Below, piece after piece: positions 43,156-51,765 of a stretch of 64,000 nt of DNA (position 1 is the stretch's first letter; the number at the start of each line of letters is the position of its first letter). The stretch comes from a virus, in IMG/VR virus record IMGVR_UViG_3300028045_000001, positions 126,001 through 190,000 of that record. The stretch is one strand, 5' to 3'. Position numbers and translations under genes: made by a program. The notes beneath the pieces were generated by a model. The model had not been told where the DNA came from. It worked only from the letters and a program-made list of their open reading frames with translations, and ran no database searches.

Positions 43156-43800
43156 ATGCTAATACTTAAAGGTTGCAATTTAACAAATTTATTTAATACA
43201 ATGTTACACTGTAAGGTTATAACTACACAGTTAAACTCAGTGTGCCACACACCTAGACTTGCTGAACTATGGCAATCTACTGATCAGTGTAAGGCGATTA
43301 ATTCTGGTCACCATAGAAGGCGCTTTAGGGGGTGTATAGTTGGGTATAACTCTGTGGATCACGAGTATATATTTGTCAATATGTGGGATAACAATGGACA
43401 CCCAGTGGTAAGATATAATCTGATTGGGGCATCCAGTAACTGTAGTGAACTCATACCGTTAACTGATAAATTTATTGGGGCCATCATGCAATATGGTATA
43501 GGTACTTGCCCAGTAAAGACGTTGTTGTTTAAGACTGATAAGGGAGGATATTACATTAAAGAATTGAATGTTAAGCAGACCTTTCATAAGATCACTACAC
43601 ATAAAATCCTATACCCAAATACAAACAATCCATTGCGTCTACTTGATAATAAGTGGGCGGTTAAGAACACATCAAATCCAGATGTTAGACTTATTGTGTG
43701 CAAGGATTGGAAAGTCTTTTATGTAAGAAGAATGAATGGCGGGACATATAAGGTCTCATATAAATGTGTAGTTCAAAAGGAACGCAGTAGTCGTAGATAA
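43156..43800 (+). CDS. unknown 214-residue protein
   Basis: GGAGGTGGTATA places the start at ATG 43156; an upstream in-frame GTG at 43126 lacks a site. The protein is basic and Cys-containing with a beta pattern and an Arg-rich end. No family is recognised. Confidence 0.6.
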   Translation: MLILKGCNLTNLFNTMLHCKVITTQLNSVCHTPRLAELWQSTDQCKAINSGHHRRRFRGCIVGYNSVDHEYIFVNMWDNNGHPVVRYNLIGASSNCSELIPLTDKFIGAIMQYGIGTCPVKTLLFKTDKGGYYIKELNVKQTFHKITTHKILYPNTNNPLRLLDNKWAVKNTSNPDVRLIVCKDWKVFYVRRMNGGTYKVSYKCVVQKERSSRR

Positions 43801-43883
43801 TGTAGTTGACCAAGATACCAAGTTTAAAGATTGCGGATTTAAATTATTTTTTTTTCTGCAGCGTGTACCGAAGGAGATCGTAT

Positions 43884-44111
43884 ATGAAAAATATTACTTA
43901 CATTCCAAAAGAAGATACAAGTGATAGTGGAGAAATAGACCCAATGGATTTAATGTCTCCACATAGTAATCATAATGTGGATAGTATAAAAAAAATAATC
44001 CGTGACACTGAGATATGTCCAAATTGTGGAGGAGTGGTTCGAGATAAAAATATCGCTGCTAACAATAGAGATGCCGTCAAGGCTGAGTGGGGAGGATGTC
44101 CAAACTATTAA
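43884..44111 (+). CDS. small zinc-ribbon-like protein, 75 residues
   Basis: ATG 43884 follows GAAGGAGATCGTAT. The N-terminal part is acidic. Near residue 51 comes CPNCGG and at the end CPNY, giving three Cys; a full four-Cys ribbon is not present. The function is unknown. Confidence 0.6.
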   Translation: MKNITYIPKEDTSDSGEIDPMDLMSPHSNHNVDSIKKIIRDTEICPNCGGVVRDKNIAANNRDAVKAEWGGCPNY

Positions 44112-44131
44112 TCGCCTGTCAATTATTTTGA

Positions 44132-44150
44132 TTTATATATTACTTTTATG
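44132..44150 (+). promoter_or_regulatory. TATATTAC-type early promoter of the 44185 gene
   Basis: TTTATATATTAC-TTTT-ATG, 35 bases before the start. Confidence 0.76.
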
Positions 44151-44184
44151 AAGACTAAAACTATTCTTTTAATAAAGGGAGAAA

Positions 44185-44391
44185 ATGTATATTTTGGATA
44201 ATTTAAAACGAAACTATTTGATATGTATCGTTCTTGTCGCAATAACAATTGTAGGTGTCTTTGCATTGGTTGGATTTGTACCTGGACTGTTGGTTTCAAT
44301 ACTCTCAGGAGCGGTAACGCTGGTGATATACGCGCTCTCACAGATGCACTCTATCAACAAGCGGCTGTTAAGCGGTGCCGCAGAAGATTAA
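44185..44391 (+). CDS. small two-segment membrane protein, 68 residues
   Basis: AAAGGGAGAAA before ATG. Hydrophobic residues 11-31 and 34-52 form a likely helical hairpin in the inner membrane, with short charged ends. It could act as a holin-like protein by topology, but its early promoter and distance from the endolysin argue against that. Confidence 0.68.
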   Translation: MYILDNLKRNYLICIVLVAITIVGVFALVGFVPGLLVSILSGAVTLVIYALSQMHSINKRLLSGAAED

Positions 44392-44417
44392 GGGAAGCAT
44401 ATTGGTAATCCATAACT

Positions 44418-44449
44418 CATACTACTCTGCTCACATGCAGAGTAGTATG
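44418..44449 (+). terminator. hairpin after the 44185 gene
   Basis: 13-bp perfect stem with a 6-base loop, no T-run. Confidence 0.52.
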
Positions 44450-44484
44450 TAGTTGCGGTATCCACTGTTTATCAATACGTTTCA

Positions 44485-44503
44485 GTTATATATTACTATT
44501 ATG
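44485..44503 (+). promoter_or_regulatory. TATATTAC-type early promoter of the 44603 gene
   Basis: GTTATATATTAC-TATT-ATG, about 100 bases before the start, so the leader is long. Confidence 0.72.
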
Positions 44504-44602
44504 TAATATCGGGTACTGATCTTCTTAACGTTTGCTTTAACAAGAAACCTAAGGTAGATCTTATTTTTTGTTTGTTTTAATAAATTAGGAGAAAATTTAA
44601 AT

Positions 44603-44881
44603 ATGCTTACGAGAGTAGTTAACTTTTATTTGAGGGCATTTACTTTTTATGCTGCAGGACCAGAGAAACTATTTGAATCGATAAGGCGTTGGTGTCGGTC
44701 AGAACACTGGTCATATAAATTCGTAGGATTAGGACAGATGGTCTCTATGGCCTTCACAATTATCATGCTCATTTCAAATGTTATACAGCCAACATTAAAT
44801 AGTGTTTTATTCATGTTCTTTTACATAATAATTTACTATAGTTATCTGTTTTTTCTTATTGAACAATACCAACAAACGTAG
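44603..44881 (+). CDS. small membrane protein, 92 residues
   Basis: TTAGGAGAAAATTTAAAT before ATG. A basic N-terminal half is followed by two hydrophobic segments (about 42-60 and 65-85). The part YKFVGLGQMVSMAFTI resembles EQFVGGFHGISMVTMI in the 45106 product, so the two are probably related. Confidence 0.66.
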   Translation: MLTRVVNFYLRAFTFYAAGPEKLFESIRRWCRSEHWSYKFVGLGQMVSMAFTIIMLISNVIQPTLNSVLFMFFYIIIYYSYLFFLIEQYQQT

Positions 44882-44890
44882 CATGTAAAT

Positions 44891-44922
44891 AATAGGGGTA
44901 GCTCATTTGAGCTACCCCTATT
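44891..44922 (+). terminator. hairpin with delayed T-rich tail
   Basis: 15-bp perfect stem with a 2-base loop. TATTTTATTTTTT starts about eight bases after it. Confidence 0.68.
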
Positions 44923-44964
44923 TACTTGCCTATTTTATTTTTTAACCTAATGCGTTTCAATTAG

Positions 44965-45045
44965 TTTCACTTATATATTACTAAAACGAATAGGATAAGT
45001 TATATCGCCTGATTCATCGAGTGGGTGCACGACTGACTTGACTTA
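44965..45045 (+). repeat. conserved promoter-leader cassette, copy 2 (partial)
   Basis: Shares the first 65 or so bases with 18593-18686 and 45609-45702, then diverges near the downstream end. Confidence 0.75.
44970..44988 (+). promoter_or_regulatory. TATATTAC-type early promoter, ACG variant
   Basis: CTTATATATTAC-TAAA-ACG, part of the conserved leader cassette upstream of the 45106 gene. Confidence 0.68.
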
Positions 45046-45105
45046 TTGTAAATAAACCCAAAACTTTAAATTTACCTTATATCTACATAATGGGAGGAAC
45101 TAATT

Positions 45106-45516
45106 ATGTTTGATAAAATAAAAGAATTATTAAGAACGATTTATAAGTACGTGGTTATTTTGCCATCTACAATTGCGTTTTTGATGATTAAGTCGTGCGC
45201 ACAAGCAACCATTCTATTTATGAATACTCTATATGGGTTCATTACGTCTACACGTATATCAGAACAGTTCGTTGGTGGCTTTCATGGCATTTCTATGGTC
45301 ACCATGATTGTTGGAGTAGGCATATGGACAATTACTGGCACATTACCGCCGCTGGCACTGGGTCTTATAATTGGCTACGTTCAAGTGATCGTTGTTTATG
45401 CGATATTAATTTACGCTGTCCCGGCATTGAGGCGAATGTATTACTATAGAGGTAGGTCAGCTACTAACAAAGCCAAACCGGCTGCTAACCGAACAACGCC
45501 AGCATTTGCATACTAA
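45106..45516 (+). CDS. membrane protein, 136 residues
   Basis: TGGGAGGAACTAATT before ATG. Hydrophobic segments lie near residues 15-35, 63-80 and 84-106, and the C-terminal 25 residues are basic and Pro/Thr-rich. Its middle resembles the 44603 product. It has its own early promoter. Confidence 0.68.
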   Translation: MFDKIKELLRTIYKYVVILPSTIAFLMIKSCAQATILFMNTLYGFITSTRISEQFVGGFHGISMVTMIVGVGIWTITGTLPPLALGLIIGYVQVIVVYAILIYAVPALRRMYYYRGRSATNKAKPAANRTTPAFAY

Positions 45517-45527
45517 ATGCCACATCA

Positions 45528-45559
45528 CCAGCTATCTTGTACATGTACAAGATAGCTGG
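45528..45559 (+). terminator. 32-base perfect palindrome with delayed T-run
   Basis: 16-bp stem. A run of eight T begins about 13 bases later. Confidence 0.7.
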
Positions 45560-45608
45560 TGGGCATATTTAGTTTTTTTTATTCTTAACCAGGTTGTCGT
45601 TCGAACTG

Positions 45609-45702
45609 TTTCACTTATATATTACTATAACGAATAGGATAAGTTATATCGCCTGATTCATCGAAGTAGGTGCAGTATTGACTTGGCTTCAGTCGACAAG
45701 AG
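45609..45702 (+). repeat. conserved 94-base promoter-leader cassette, copy 3
   Basis: Nearly identical to 18593-18686. Both precede paralogous membrane protein genes. Confidence 0.82.
45614..45632 (+). promoter_or_regulatory. TATATTAC-type early promoter, ACG variant
   Basis: CTTATATATTAC-TATA-ACG within the conserved cassette. Confidence 0.7.
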
Positions 45703-45748
45703 TGGAATTATGTTTAAACAAAATATTTACAGAGAGAGAGGTGAGCCA

Positions 45749-46075
45749 ATGAAAAACTTTTTTAAAGGACTTTTGAAATACCTAAAAAGTTTACTTGGAA
45801 GCACTCTATTTTTCGCGCCGCTTGTATGTGCTACATATGCAGTAGTTATTTGTGAGCCAACCTGGAAAATAGTTGCTGCCGTATTAGCCGTCGCCTACGT
45901 CATGTCTGTTGCCTATCTTTGGCAAATGGATGTAGTAGGAGATAGCGTCATTGTATCCGCTCCAGATTATGTTGAAGACGACATGGCCGATGACAAATAC
46001 CCAATCAATAAGTCAGCCAAGTCACCTAAGACTAAAAAATCAGGAACTAAAACAAATAGTAAGGCTACTAAGTAA
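45749..46075 (+). CDS. small membrane protein, paralogue of the 18727 product
   Basis: ATG 45749 has GAGAGGTGAG upstream. The 108-residue product starts MKNFFKGLLK, has two hydrophobic segments (about 13-32 and 38-58), then an acidic stretch and a Lys/Ser-rich basic tail. The start and the WKI.AAVL element are shared with the 18727 product, but the tails differ. Confidence 0.7.
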   Translation: MKNFFKGLLKYLKSLLGSTLFFAPLVCATYAVVICEPTWKIVAAVLAVAYVMSVAYLWQMDVVGDSVIVSAPDYVEDDMADDKYPINKSAKSPKTKKSGTKTNSKATK

Positions 46076-46096
46076 CCTTACTAAAAAATAGTTATT

Positions 46097-46131
46097 CGGC
46101 CGACGGGGTATTAACCTATCTCCGTCGGCCG
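46097..46131 (+). terminator. GC-rich hairpin
   Basis: 10-bp perfect stem with a 15-base loop and no T-run. Confidence 0.42.
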
Positions 46132-46157
46132 CGTCACTTACGAAGGGGGGACTTTAA

Positions 46158-46262
46158 ATGGAAAATATATTATACCATTTAGAAGAGATGGCCAAGTTGA
46201 TGACACATGTGGCTAAAGAAGCAGTAGCTATCATAGTCGCATTTAATTGGCATCAACATTAA
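46158..46262 (+). CDS. very small 34-residue protein
   Basis: AAGGGGGGACTTTAA before ATG is a strong ribosome site. The product MENILYHLEEMAKLMTHVAK... is one amphipathic to hydrophobic helix ending NWHQH. It lies between two membrane protein genes and could be a membrane-associated peptide. Too short to classify. Confidence 0.5.
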   Translation: MENILYHLEEMAKLMTHVAKEAVAIIVAFNWHQH

Positions 46263-46343
46263 CCGGTGCGTAGGACTATTCTTTTGTTGAATGTTTGATT
46301 TTTGGTAACAGCTCTGTAGATACAAAATGAGAGGAGGTATATC

Positions 46344-46778
46344 ATGAGATATACTAAATCATCAAATGCTTCTGGTAAGGGTTTCTTTAGTAAAATAAAG
46401 GGTTTCTTTAGTGGTATATGGGAAATCATTTTCGTTAAACCAAAGAACTTTATCGTAGGTAACATAATGAAAGTTTATAACAAACTGCCAAAAATGATTA
46501 GGTTCATTATTTCATACCCAATCATTGTAACAATAGTGTATGTTCGCTCTATCTTGTTTGTAATGTCGGCAATCATGAAGAAATTGATGTCGAAGAAATT
46601 AGTTGAGACAATGGAAGGGCTACTATACGCAGTTGGACTTGGCGCAGTTGGTTATCTATTTGTTATGGTGCCAATGGAACTTATACATTTTGCGATTGTA
46701 TATGCTGTCTATATGACAATATACTTATATTTACAGTATGCGTATTCAATTACTACTATTCCAAAAAGTTATTTTTGA
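46344..46778 (+). CDS. membrane protein, 144 residues
   Basis: GAGGAGGTATATC before ATG. A basic N-terminal part with a short duplication (GFFSKIKGFFSGI) is followed by hydrophobic segments near 52-75 and 94-132. Overall layout is like the 45106 product, suggesting one diverged family of early membrane proteins. No promoter element is seen directly upstream. Confidence 0.66.
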   Translation: MRYTKSSNASGKGFFSKIKGFFSGIWEIIFVKPKNFIVGNIMKVYNKLPKMIRFIISYPIIVTIVYVRSILFVMSAIMKKLMSKKLVETMEGLLYAVGLGAVGYLFVMVPMELIHFAIVYAVYMTIYLYLQYAYSITTIPKSYF

Positions 46779-46806
46779 TCCATACCTACTTAATATTGTT
46801 TCCTGG

Positions 46807-46845
46807 TGAGTTTGACACAGCCTCACATTGTTAGTGTCAAACTCA
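46807..46845 (+). terminator. hairpin after the 46344 gene
   Basis: 12-bp perfect stem with a 15-base loop, no strong T-run. Confidence 0.5.
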
Positions 46846-46881
46846 CTGAAGTAATTTTCAACAAAAGTGAGGAGTGTTATA

Positions 46882-47169
46882 ATGTTTCCAAATTTATATT
46901 ATTGTCAAAGCATGAAAATATATGTTGAGGTTAATTCAGACTTTAGTAAAAACAAACATATAGATAACACTAGTTTATTTGTTACTGTGTTTCATTCTGA
47001 TAACGATGGTGTATGGTGGATACATCCGAAAATAATGGGGAAATCAATTGTACCTGTTGGTGGATCAAAAGTTGAATGTACTTGGCCAGAGCTTGTATCT
47101 AAGGTGTTAAGCAACAAAGCTGTATTCCACGAATCATGCAAAGGACTACGATATGTACAAAATTCATAA
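46882..47169 (+). CDS. unknown 95-residue protein
   Basis: ATG 46882 follows GTGAGGAGTGTTATA; an in-frame GTG at 46867 is part of that site. The product is a beta-rich, Trp-containing soluble protein with no known motif. Confidence 0.6.
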   Translation: MFPNLYYCQSMKIYVEVNSDFSKNKHIDNTSLFVTVFHSDNDGVWWIHPKIMGKSIVPVGGSKVECTWPELVSKVLSNKAVFHESCKGLRYVQNS

Positions 47170-47181
47170 CGTGGTAACTAT

Positions 47182-47208
47182 GGGACTCTCTTGTTGAAAG
47201 AGAGTCCC
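47182..47208 (+). terminator. canonical rho-independent terminator
   Basis: 11-bp perfect stem with a 5-base loop, followed by TGTTATTTTTTTTTT. Confidence 0.8.
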
Positions 47209-47289
47209 TGTTATTTTTTTTTTACTTTCTTATGCCCTATTCTATAACTATTTAACTAATTGGATCCGATGAAAGGAGTATAGTGAAAA

Positions 47290-48447
47290 ATGAAATCATT
47301 CAAAATGATGATCGGCACTGTTATAGAGGTCATTGATATAAGTGAACCATACGCTACTAAAATTAAGGCGTATGTGTCAGAAATATTGCCAATGAACACG
47401 AATTCCGATACAGAACCAGCAGAGTACAAATTTTCAATAAAAAATGAAAATGGAGAAAAGGAAGAAGTTATAATTAAGAATAAGGGCTACGTCGTATGTG
47501 ACTATTTCAATCAAATCTCTAACAGGCCACATCCTCCGGTTGTTCATCCATCTGAGGAGGTGTACGTATTTCAAATAGGCGACCCAGATGTCTGGTGGTG
47601 GATGCCAATAAACAGAAAACATAACGCACGCTCAACTGAACACTTGAAGATAGTTATAGCTGACCGACCTATGGACCAAGTTGGAGAACCTCTAACTGAT
47701 GATAATACATGGTTTTTTGAAGTGGATACCCGCAATAAAAAACTTATCCATATTCATACGAGTGTCAGCGATGAGGAGTTAGTTGGATATGATATAACGA
47801 TAAATCCAAGCGATGGAGTGCTATCAATAACCGATACCAAACAGAACAGCTTAATATGGGAAAGTGCCACTCCGAGGATATATATCAAAAACAATAAGGG
47901 GTCCATTGTAGATATCAATAAAGAGCACATCATTATTGATGCCCCAAAAGATATATGGATGAAAGCCGGGAGACAAATGGTCGTCGATACACCAGTGATC
48001 ACTTTTGATACCCCAACTGCCAAATTTAATTCTAAGAATTTTGGTGTCGATGCATCAACTCTATTTAGCGTAGTTTCCCCATCTGTTGGCGTAGATGGAC
48101 CACTTATGGCGAGTGGACCAGTCATGACCGGAGCTATGTTTATGGGCATGGGTATAACCCCAGGTACAGGTCCAACCCTCCCTCCAGTTAAGACATCTCC
48201 AGGCAACTCCCCGGAAGATAACAAAGGTGGGGAGGACGAAACCTCTGCTCCCCCACCTACCCCGACCCCATCCCTTGCAAATAGATTCGCAGCTGACTGG
48301 GCCAATATGAAAGCTGCTATCGATATGATAGCTATATACTGTGCTGGAATAACAATTGACCCAGCTTCATTTGGAGGGCTTTCAGCAGTCCAGAAGCTCA
48401 CCTCGGCCGGTAAATTACCGAACATAACTGATGAACTATCGGAGTAA
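47290..48447 (+). CDS. probable baseplate central spike (OB-fold plus beta-helix)
   Basis: AAAGGAGTATAGTG before ATG. The 385-residue product opens with a strand pattern typical of an OB-fold (MIGTVIEVIDISEPYATKIK). A middle of short regular beta strands follows (IYIKNNKGSIVDINKEHII, then FDTPTAKFNSKNF), like the trimeric beta-helix of phage and type VI spike proteins. A Pro/Gly-rich linker near 290-320 and a helical end come last. No lysozyme or peptidase domain is fused. It would pierce the outer membrane. Assignment is by pattern; the next gene overlaps closely and probably shares the baseplate role. Confidence 0.55.
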   Translation: MKSFKMMIGTVIEVIDISEPYATKIKAYVSEILPMNTNSDTEPAEYKFSIKNENGEKEEVIIKNKGYVVCDYFNQISNRPHPPVVHPSEEVYVFQIGDPDVWWWMPINRKHNARSTEHLKIVIADRPMDQVGEPLTDDNTWFFEVDTRNKKLIHIHTSVSDEELVGYDITINPSDGVLSITDTKQNSLIWESATPRIYIKNNKGSIVDINKEHIIIDAPKDIWMKAGRQMVVDTPVITFDTPTAKFNSKNFGVDASTLFSVVSPSVGVDGPLMASGPVMTGAMFMGMGITPGTGPTLPPVKTSPGNSPEDNKGGEDETSAPPPTPTPSLANRFAADWANMKAAIDMIAIYCAGITIDPASFGGLSAVQKLTSAGKLPNITDELSE

Positions 48448-48449
48448 AT

Positions 48450-48974
48450 ATGCCTATATTCAAAAAAAATAAAAAACAAACTGAGTTACCGCAGGTCATT
48501 TATATCAATGATACGCTGTACCCATTGTATCATCCAAAAAATGAACACGCCATCACCAAAGATGTTCTCAGGATACGCGACCTGATGGTTCCATTCCTAT
48601 TAGAAGGTATGAAAAAGGATCGCGCCAGAGCGCGCAAGATATCAGAAATCGAGGGTTCCAATTTTTTGGCTTTTATTCAAGCCTCAGTAGTCAATATACT
48701 ACTATCTGATAAGTATCTTAAATCATACATTTTGATTAATGAGCCGAGAGAAAATTACTTTCTTCCCAATAGAATAAATAATATGTTTTTAACTATAGAT
48801 TCTATAATTTCGCCAGCAGTACTTAGGGTTCTAAAGGGCAGGTTCATATATGGAGTAACTACCAATCAAGGGGTACCATTGGAGGCGATAGAAAAAATAG
48901 ACAGCTCGTTTCCGCACTTCTTTTTACATCCATTACTACACAGCACTTATAGTACTATAGGTATAAATAAATAA
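48450..48974 (+). CDS. unknown 174-residue protein, probably baseplate-associated
   Basis: ATG 48450 lies two bases after the spike stop, so translation is coupled. The start is basic (MPIFKKNKKQ) and the rest is mainly helical. No family is recognised; context with the spike candidate suggests a tail or baseplate role. Confidence 0.55.
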   Translation: MPIFKKNKKQTELPQVIYINDTLYPLYHPKNEHAITKDVLRIRDLMVPFLLEGMKKDRARARKISEIEGSNFLAFIQASVVNILLSDKYLKSYILINEPRENYFLPNRINNMFLTIDSIISPAVLRVLKGRFIYGVTTNQGVPLEAIEKIDSSFPHFFLHPLLHSTYSTIGINK

Positions 48975-48984
48975 ACGCCACTAA

Positions 48985-49012
48985 CAACAGGCTGGGTACA
49001 CCCAGCCTGTTG
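48985..49012. terminator. bidirectional hairpin between convergent genes
   Basis: 13-bp perfect stem with a 2-base loop, between the 48450 and 49020 genes. Confidence 0.58.
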
Positions 49013-49019
49013 TTGTAGA

Positions 49020-49355
49020 CTACAATATATTTGATTTATGGTCAGATATAAGTTTCAGCATATAATTGATATCGGGCACATATAGGTGTCTAACATTAAT
49101 AAAATTCTGTGGTCCATTAATGTTGTTAATAAACAATATGATCCAACACAAGCTAATTGGAATCTGTCTATCCTTTAAATATGCCTCTGGGAAATATCTA
49201 TATCTTCTTGTCTCAGCTGGGGCCAATTGATGCTTTATAGAGTTCTTTAGTATAGAGGTCCTATGATCTATTATCGTCCTTATCATAGAATCATTCTCAG
49301 GCATGAATGCATCTTCTATATTCTCTACCTCATCTGCTAATGGACAACTATCCAT
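49020..49355 (-). CDS. 111-residue protein, possibly gp53-like baseplate wedge
   Basis: AAGGGGATATC before ATG on the minus strand. The middle (FPEAYLKDR...CWIILFINNINGPQNF, then RHLYVPD) resembles the T4 gp53 or LysM-like wedge pattern of a Tyr/Phe-rich segment, W-x-I-L-x-x-N-N-I-x-x-P and a final L-x-x-P. It sits convergent to the spike operon. The match is short and the call tentative. Confidence 0.42.
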   Translation of the reverse strand: MDSCPLADEVENIEDAFMPENDSMIRTIIDHRTSILKNSIKHQLAPAETRRYRYFPEAYLKDRQIPISLCWIILFINNINGPQNFINVRHLYVPDINYMLKLISDHKSNIL

Positions 49356-49441
49356 GATATCCCCTTCATAAAATGGTTTATTTTTTTTTATTGCTCACCA
49401 TATATCCTATATGTGTGGCAGTTAATTTCATTTACTATTTG

Positions 49442-49460
49442 CTTATATATTACTTATATG
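49442..49460 (+). promoter_or_regulatory. TATATTAC-type early promoter of the beta C-half gene
   Basis: CTTATATATTAC-TTAT-ATG, 46 bases before the TTG start. Confidence 0.72.
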
Positions 49461-49505
49461 ATGTAAAGTAAAAAAATAAATTAATAAACGATGGAGGTAC
49501 CCCAA

Positions 49506-51605
49506 TTGAAGAAACGAACCCGAGCCTCAAATTTAAAGCAGTACCAGGAAGATTACCCGTACTTAGACAATTGCAACATAGACCATAGGTTACTTGGAAC
49601 CACTTTGTTTACTTCTGGATGTGAGCACAATTCCAGCGCGAGGATGGCCATGATGCATTCTCAAATAACGCAGGCCCTCAATATATTTGGTGGGGAACGC
49701 CAAAGAGTCTTTACTGGGTTTGACGATCAACTAAAGAACTATGGGTTCAATGATACCAAACAAACTGAGGACATAACTATAATTGCAGTCATACCAAAAA
49801 TTCGTAATATTGGGTCTGCCGGAAGTATTAAGTCTAATCCTAAGTCTACAGTAATATACGTAAATAAAGATAACACTGCGGGATATTTCAATGTAAATAG
49901 TTATGAAGAATTGGGGGACGGATTTGGGTATGAGACAAGGAGAATAAATTCTCATTTATTAGCTCCTAATACGCTTGTTAAAGCGAACACACCATTTACG
50001 GAACCACCTGGCGGTGGGGAGTTGGGTTGCAATGCAATGGTGGCAATGATGCGGTCCATATATACTTCAGAAGATGCTTTCGCTATAAGTGAATCATTTG
50101 CTAAAAGGAATCAAACTTATGGTATGTCGAAAGCATTCGTAGAAATCAACAAAAATCAAATACCCGCTAACATAATGGGCGATGAAGAAGAATATAAATT
50201 CATGCCCGATATAGGAGAGCAAGTTGGCGACGATGGGATACTGTGCGCCATAAAGACACCAAAGGTAGATGTGATACTCAATGAGCTCTCCGATAATTCA
50301 ACGAGGCCAGACTATCTACATGACGCATTGTACAAAGTCCCACCTGGAGCAACGATAGTTAACATCGAAGTATATTGTGATCCAAAATTTAATAAAAACA
50401 AATCAAAATATTTTGATCAGTTAAGGAAATACAGAGATCAAAGTAAACGTTACTGGACGGAATTAATTGAAGTATATAAAAAATTAAAATCAGATAGGGT
50501 CAAACTCTCGCCAACGCTACATGCACTGTTCGCTAGAGCTTTGTCCTTTGCTCCTATCCATACTAAGAAACAAGGTAACTTAATGGTCGAGGGTGGTGTC
50601 CAGGTCAAGTTCATTTATATTGAAGTGACCTACTCATGGATACAATCGGTACAGCGGGGATTTAAGTTCACTGGGACAGAAGGTGGGAAAGGAACTATTT
50701 GCGAGATACTGCCGGACGAATTTATGCCTACAAATGAGTACGGAGAGACAGCAGATGTTATAATCGATCCTATCACTGTTTTAAATAGAATGAATCTGGG
50801 GCAAGATTATGTAATGTTTTTAAATAGAACCTCCGATACAATAATGCGCTTTATGAACATAGGTATAGATGCAGATGATTTAAACAAGACCTCCCGCACA
50901 ATTGTAAGCGACATAAATAACGGACACATCGCAGACCCGTATGAGTATATATTAAAATATTTGACAATGGTAAACGAAAACTACGCCAATCTTATAAGAG
51001 GATTGTACGATAATGATCGGGATACTTTTGTGGGCATGTGTGTGGCGGACGGGATACATATAAATTATCCCCCATATCTAAATACACTCACTAAGGAGCG
51101 CATTATAGAAATAGCAGATACCTTTTGTGTAAGGAACACTCCTGTCTCTTTCTGTATTAGAAAGAGGGATGGTACCATCAAACGGGTGACCACTGAGAAT
51201 CCAGTACCCATGGGAAGGAAGTATATGATGGTACTATGTAAGGTGCCACATGTGAATAGTGCTGGCGTTGGGAGGGTATCTCAATTCTTGGTACCTATAA
51301 AGCCAAATTCTACGGACAAAGTATTGAAGAAAAGAACTGCAGTACGTTCAACTGCAATCAGGTTCGGTGAAGATGAGATTAGAAACTTACATATGTCCGC
51401 TGGGGTTGAAGCAACTGCAAGATTACTGTGTGTGTATGGATGTACTCCAGATGCAACATATATGCTAATGCAAGAAATATTGAATGCAGCCAAACCGAGT
51501 CATATAAATAGGATACCAATGAAAACTTCAGAGTGTATAAAAAAGAACAGGTACATAAGTATTCAAAAAAGCATGATGGCTATAGCTGGAATAGAGGTTG
51601 AGTAA
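49506..51605 (+). CDS. phage RNA polymerase beta subunit, C-terminal half
   Basis: Start TTG 49506 is chosen because GGAGGT lies six bases upstream; the ATG at 49491 overlaps this site and is rejected. The 699-residue product has the conserved beta C-terminal blocks. FTGTEGGKGTICEILPDEFM near residue 388 matches the cellular GRHGNKGV...EDMP region. VIIDPITVLNRMNLGQ follows, and RFGEDEIRNL near 619 matches RFGEMEVWAL. It must pair with a beta N-half not in this window. An early promoter suggests it belongs to the polymerase made during infection (non-virion), by analogy with phiKZ. It is followed by a hairpin and the beta' C-half. Confidence 0.9.
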   Translation: MKKRTRASNLKQYQEDYPYLDNCNIDHRLLGTTLFTSGCEHNSSARMAMMHSQITQALNIFGGERQRVFTGFDDQLKNYGFNDTKQTEDITIIAVIPKIRNIGSAGSIKSNPKSTVIYVNKDNTAGYFNVNSYEELGDGFGYETRRINSHLLAPNTLVKANTPFTEPPGGGELGCNAMVAMMRSIYTSEDAFAISESFAKRNQTYGMSKAFVEINKNQIPANIMGDEEEYKFMPDIGEQVGDDGILCAIKTPKVDVILNELSDNSTRPDYLHDALYKVPPGATIVNIEVYCDPKFNKNKSKYFDQLRKYRDQSKRYWTELIEVYKKLKSDRVKLSPTLHALFARALSFAPIHTKKQGNLMVEGGVQVKFIYIEVTYSWIQSVQRGFKFTGTEGGKGTICEILPDEFMPTNEYGETADVIIDPITVLNRMNLGQDYVMFLNRTSDTIMRFMNIGIDADDLNKTSRTIVSDINNGHIADPYEYILKYLTMVNENYANLIRGLYDNDRDTFVGMCVADGIHINYPPYLNTLTKERIIEIADTFCVRNTPVSFCIRKRDGTIKRVTTENPVPMGRKYMMVLCKVPHVNSAGVGRVSQFLVPIKPNSTDKVLKKRTAVRSTAIRFGEDEIRNLHMSAGVEATARLLCVYGCTPDATYMLMQEILNAAKPSHINRIPMKTSECIKKNRYISIQKSMMAIAGIEVE

Positions 51606-51608
51606 TAG

Positions 51609-51644
51609 CATAAGTAGTTGAGGGAAGTCCCTCAACTACTTATG
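51609..51644 (+). terminator. hairpin after the beta C-half gene
   Basis: 17-bp perfect stem with a 2-base loop and no T-run. Confidence 0.55.
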
Positions 51645-51711
51645 TAACACGTGAATAGAATTCGGCAATATGCCGTCCGGTACACTAACAATAAATTTCA
51701 ATCACACTTTA

Positions 51712-51730
51712 TTTATATGTTACATGTATG
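51712..51730 (+). promoter_or_regulatory. TATGTTAC variant of the early promoter
   Basis: TTTATATGTTAC-ATGT-ATG, 36 bases before the chosen start at 51766. Confidence 0.66.
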
Positions 51731-51765
51731 GAATCTTGACTATGGACATAACTAACGGGGTACAC

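Noticed and set aside
44185-44391. Holin call for the small two-segment membrane protein
   Set aside because: It has an early promoter and lies over 30 kb from the endolysin; topology alone is not enough.
47754-48479. A 241-codon antisense frame under the spike gene
   Set aside because: It overlaps the spike's Pro-rich region and has no start signal; it looks like a shadow.
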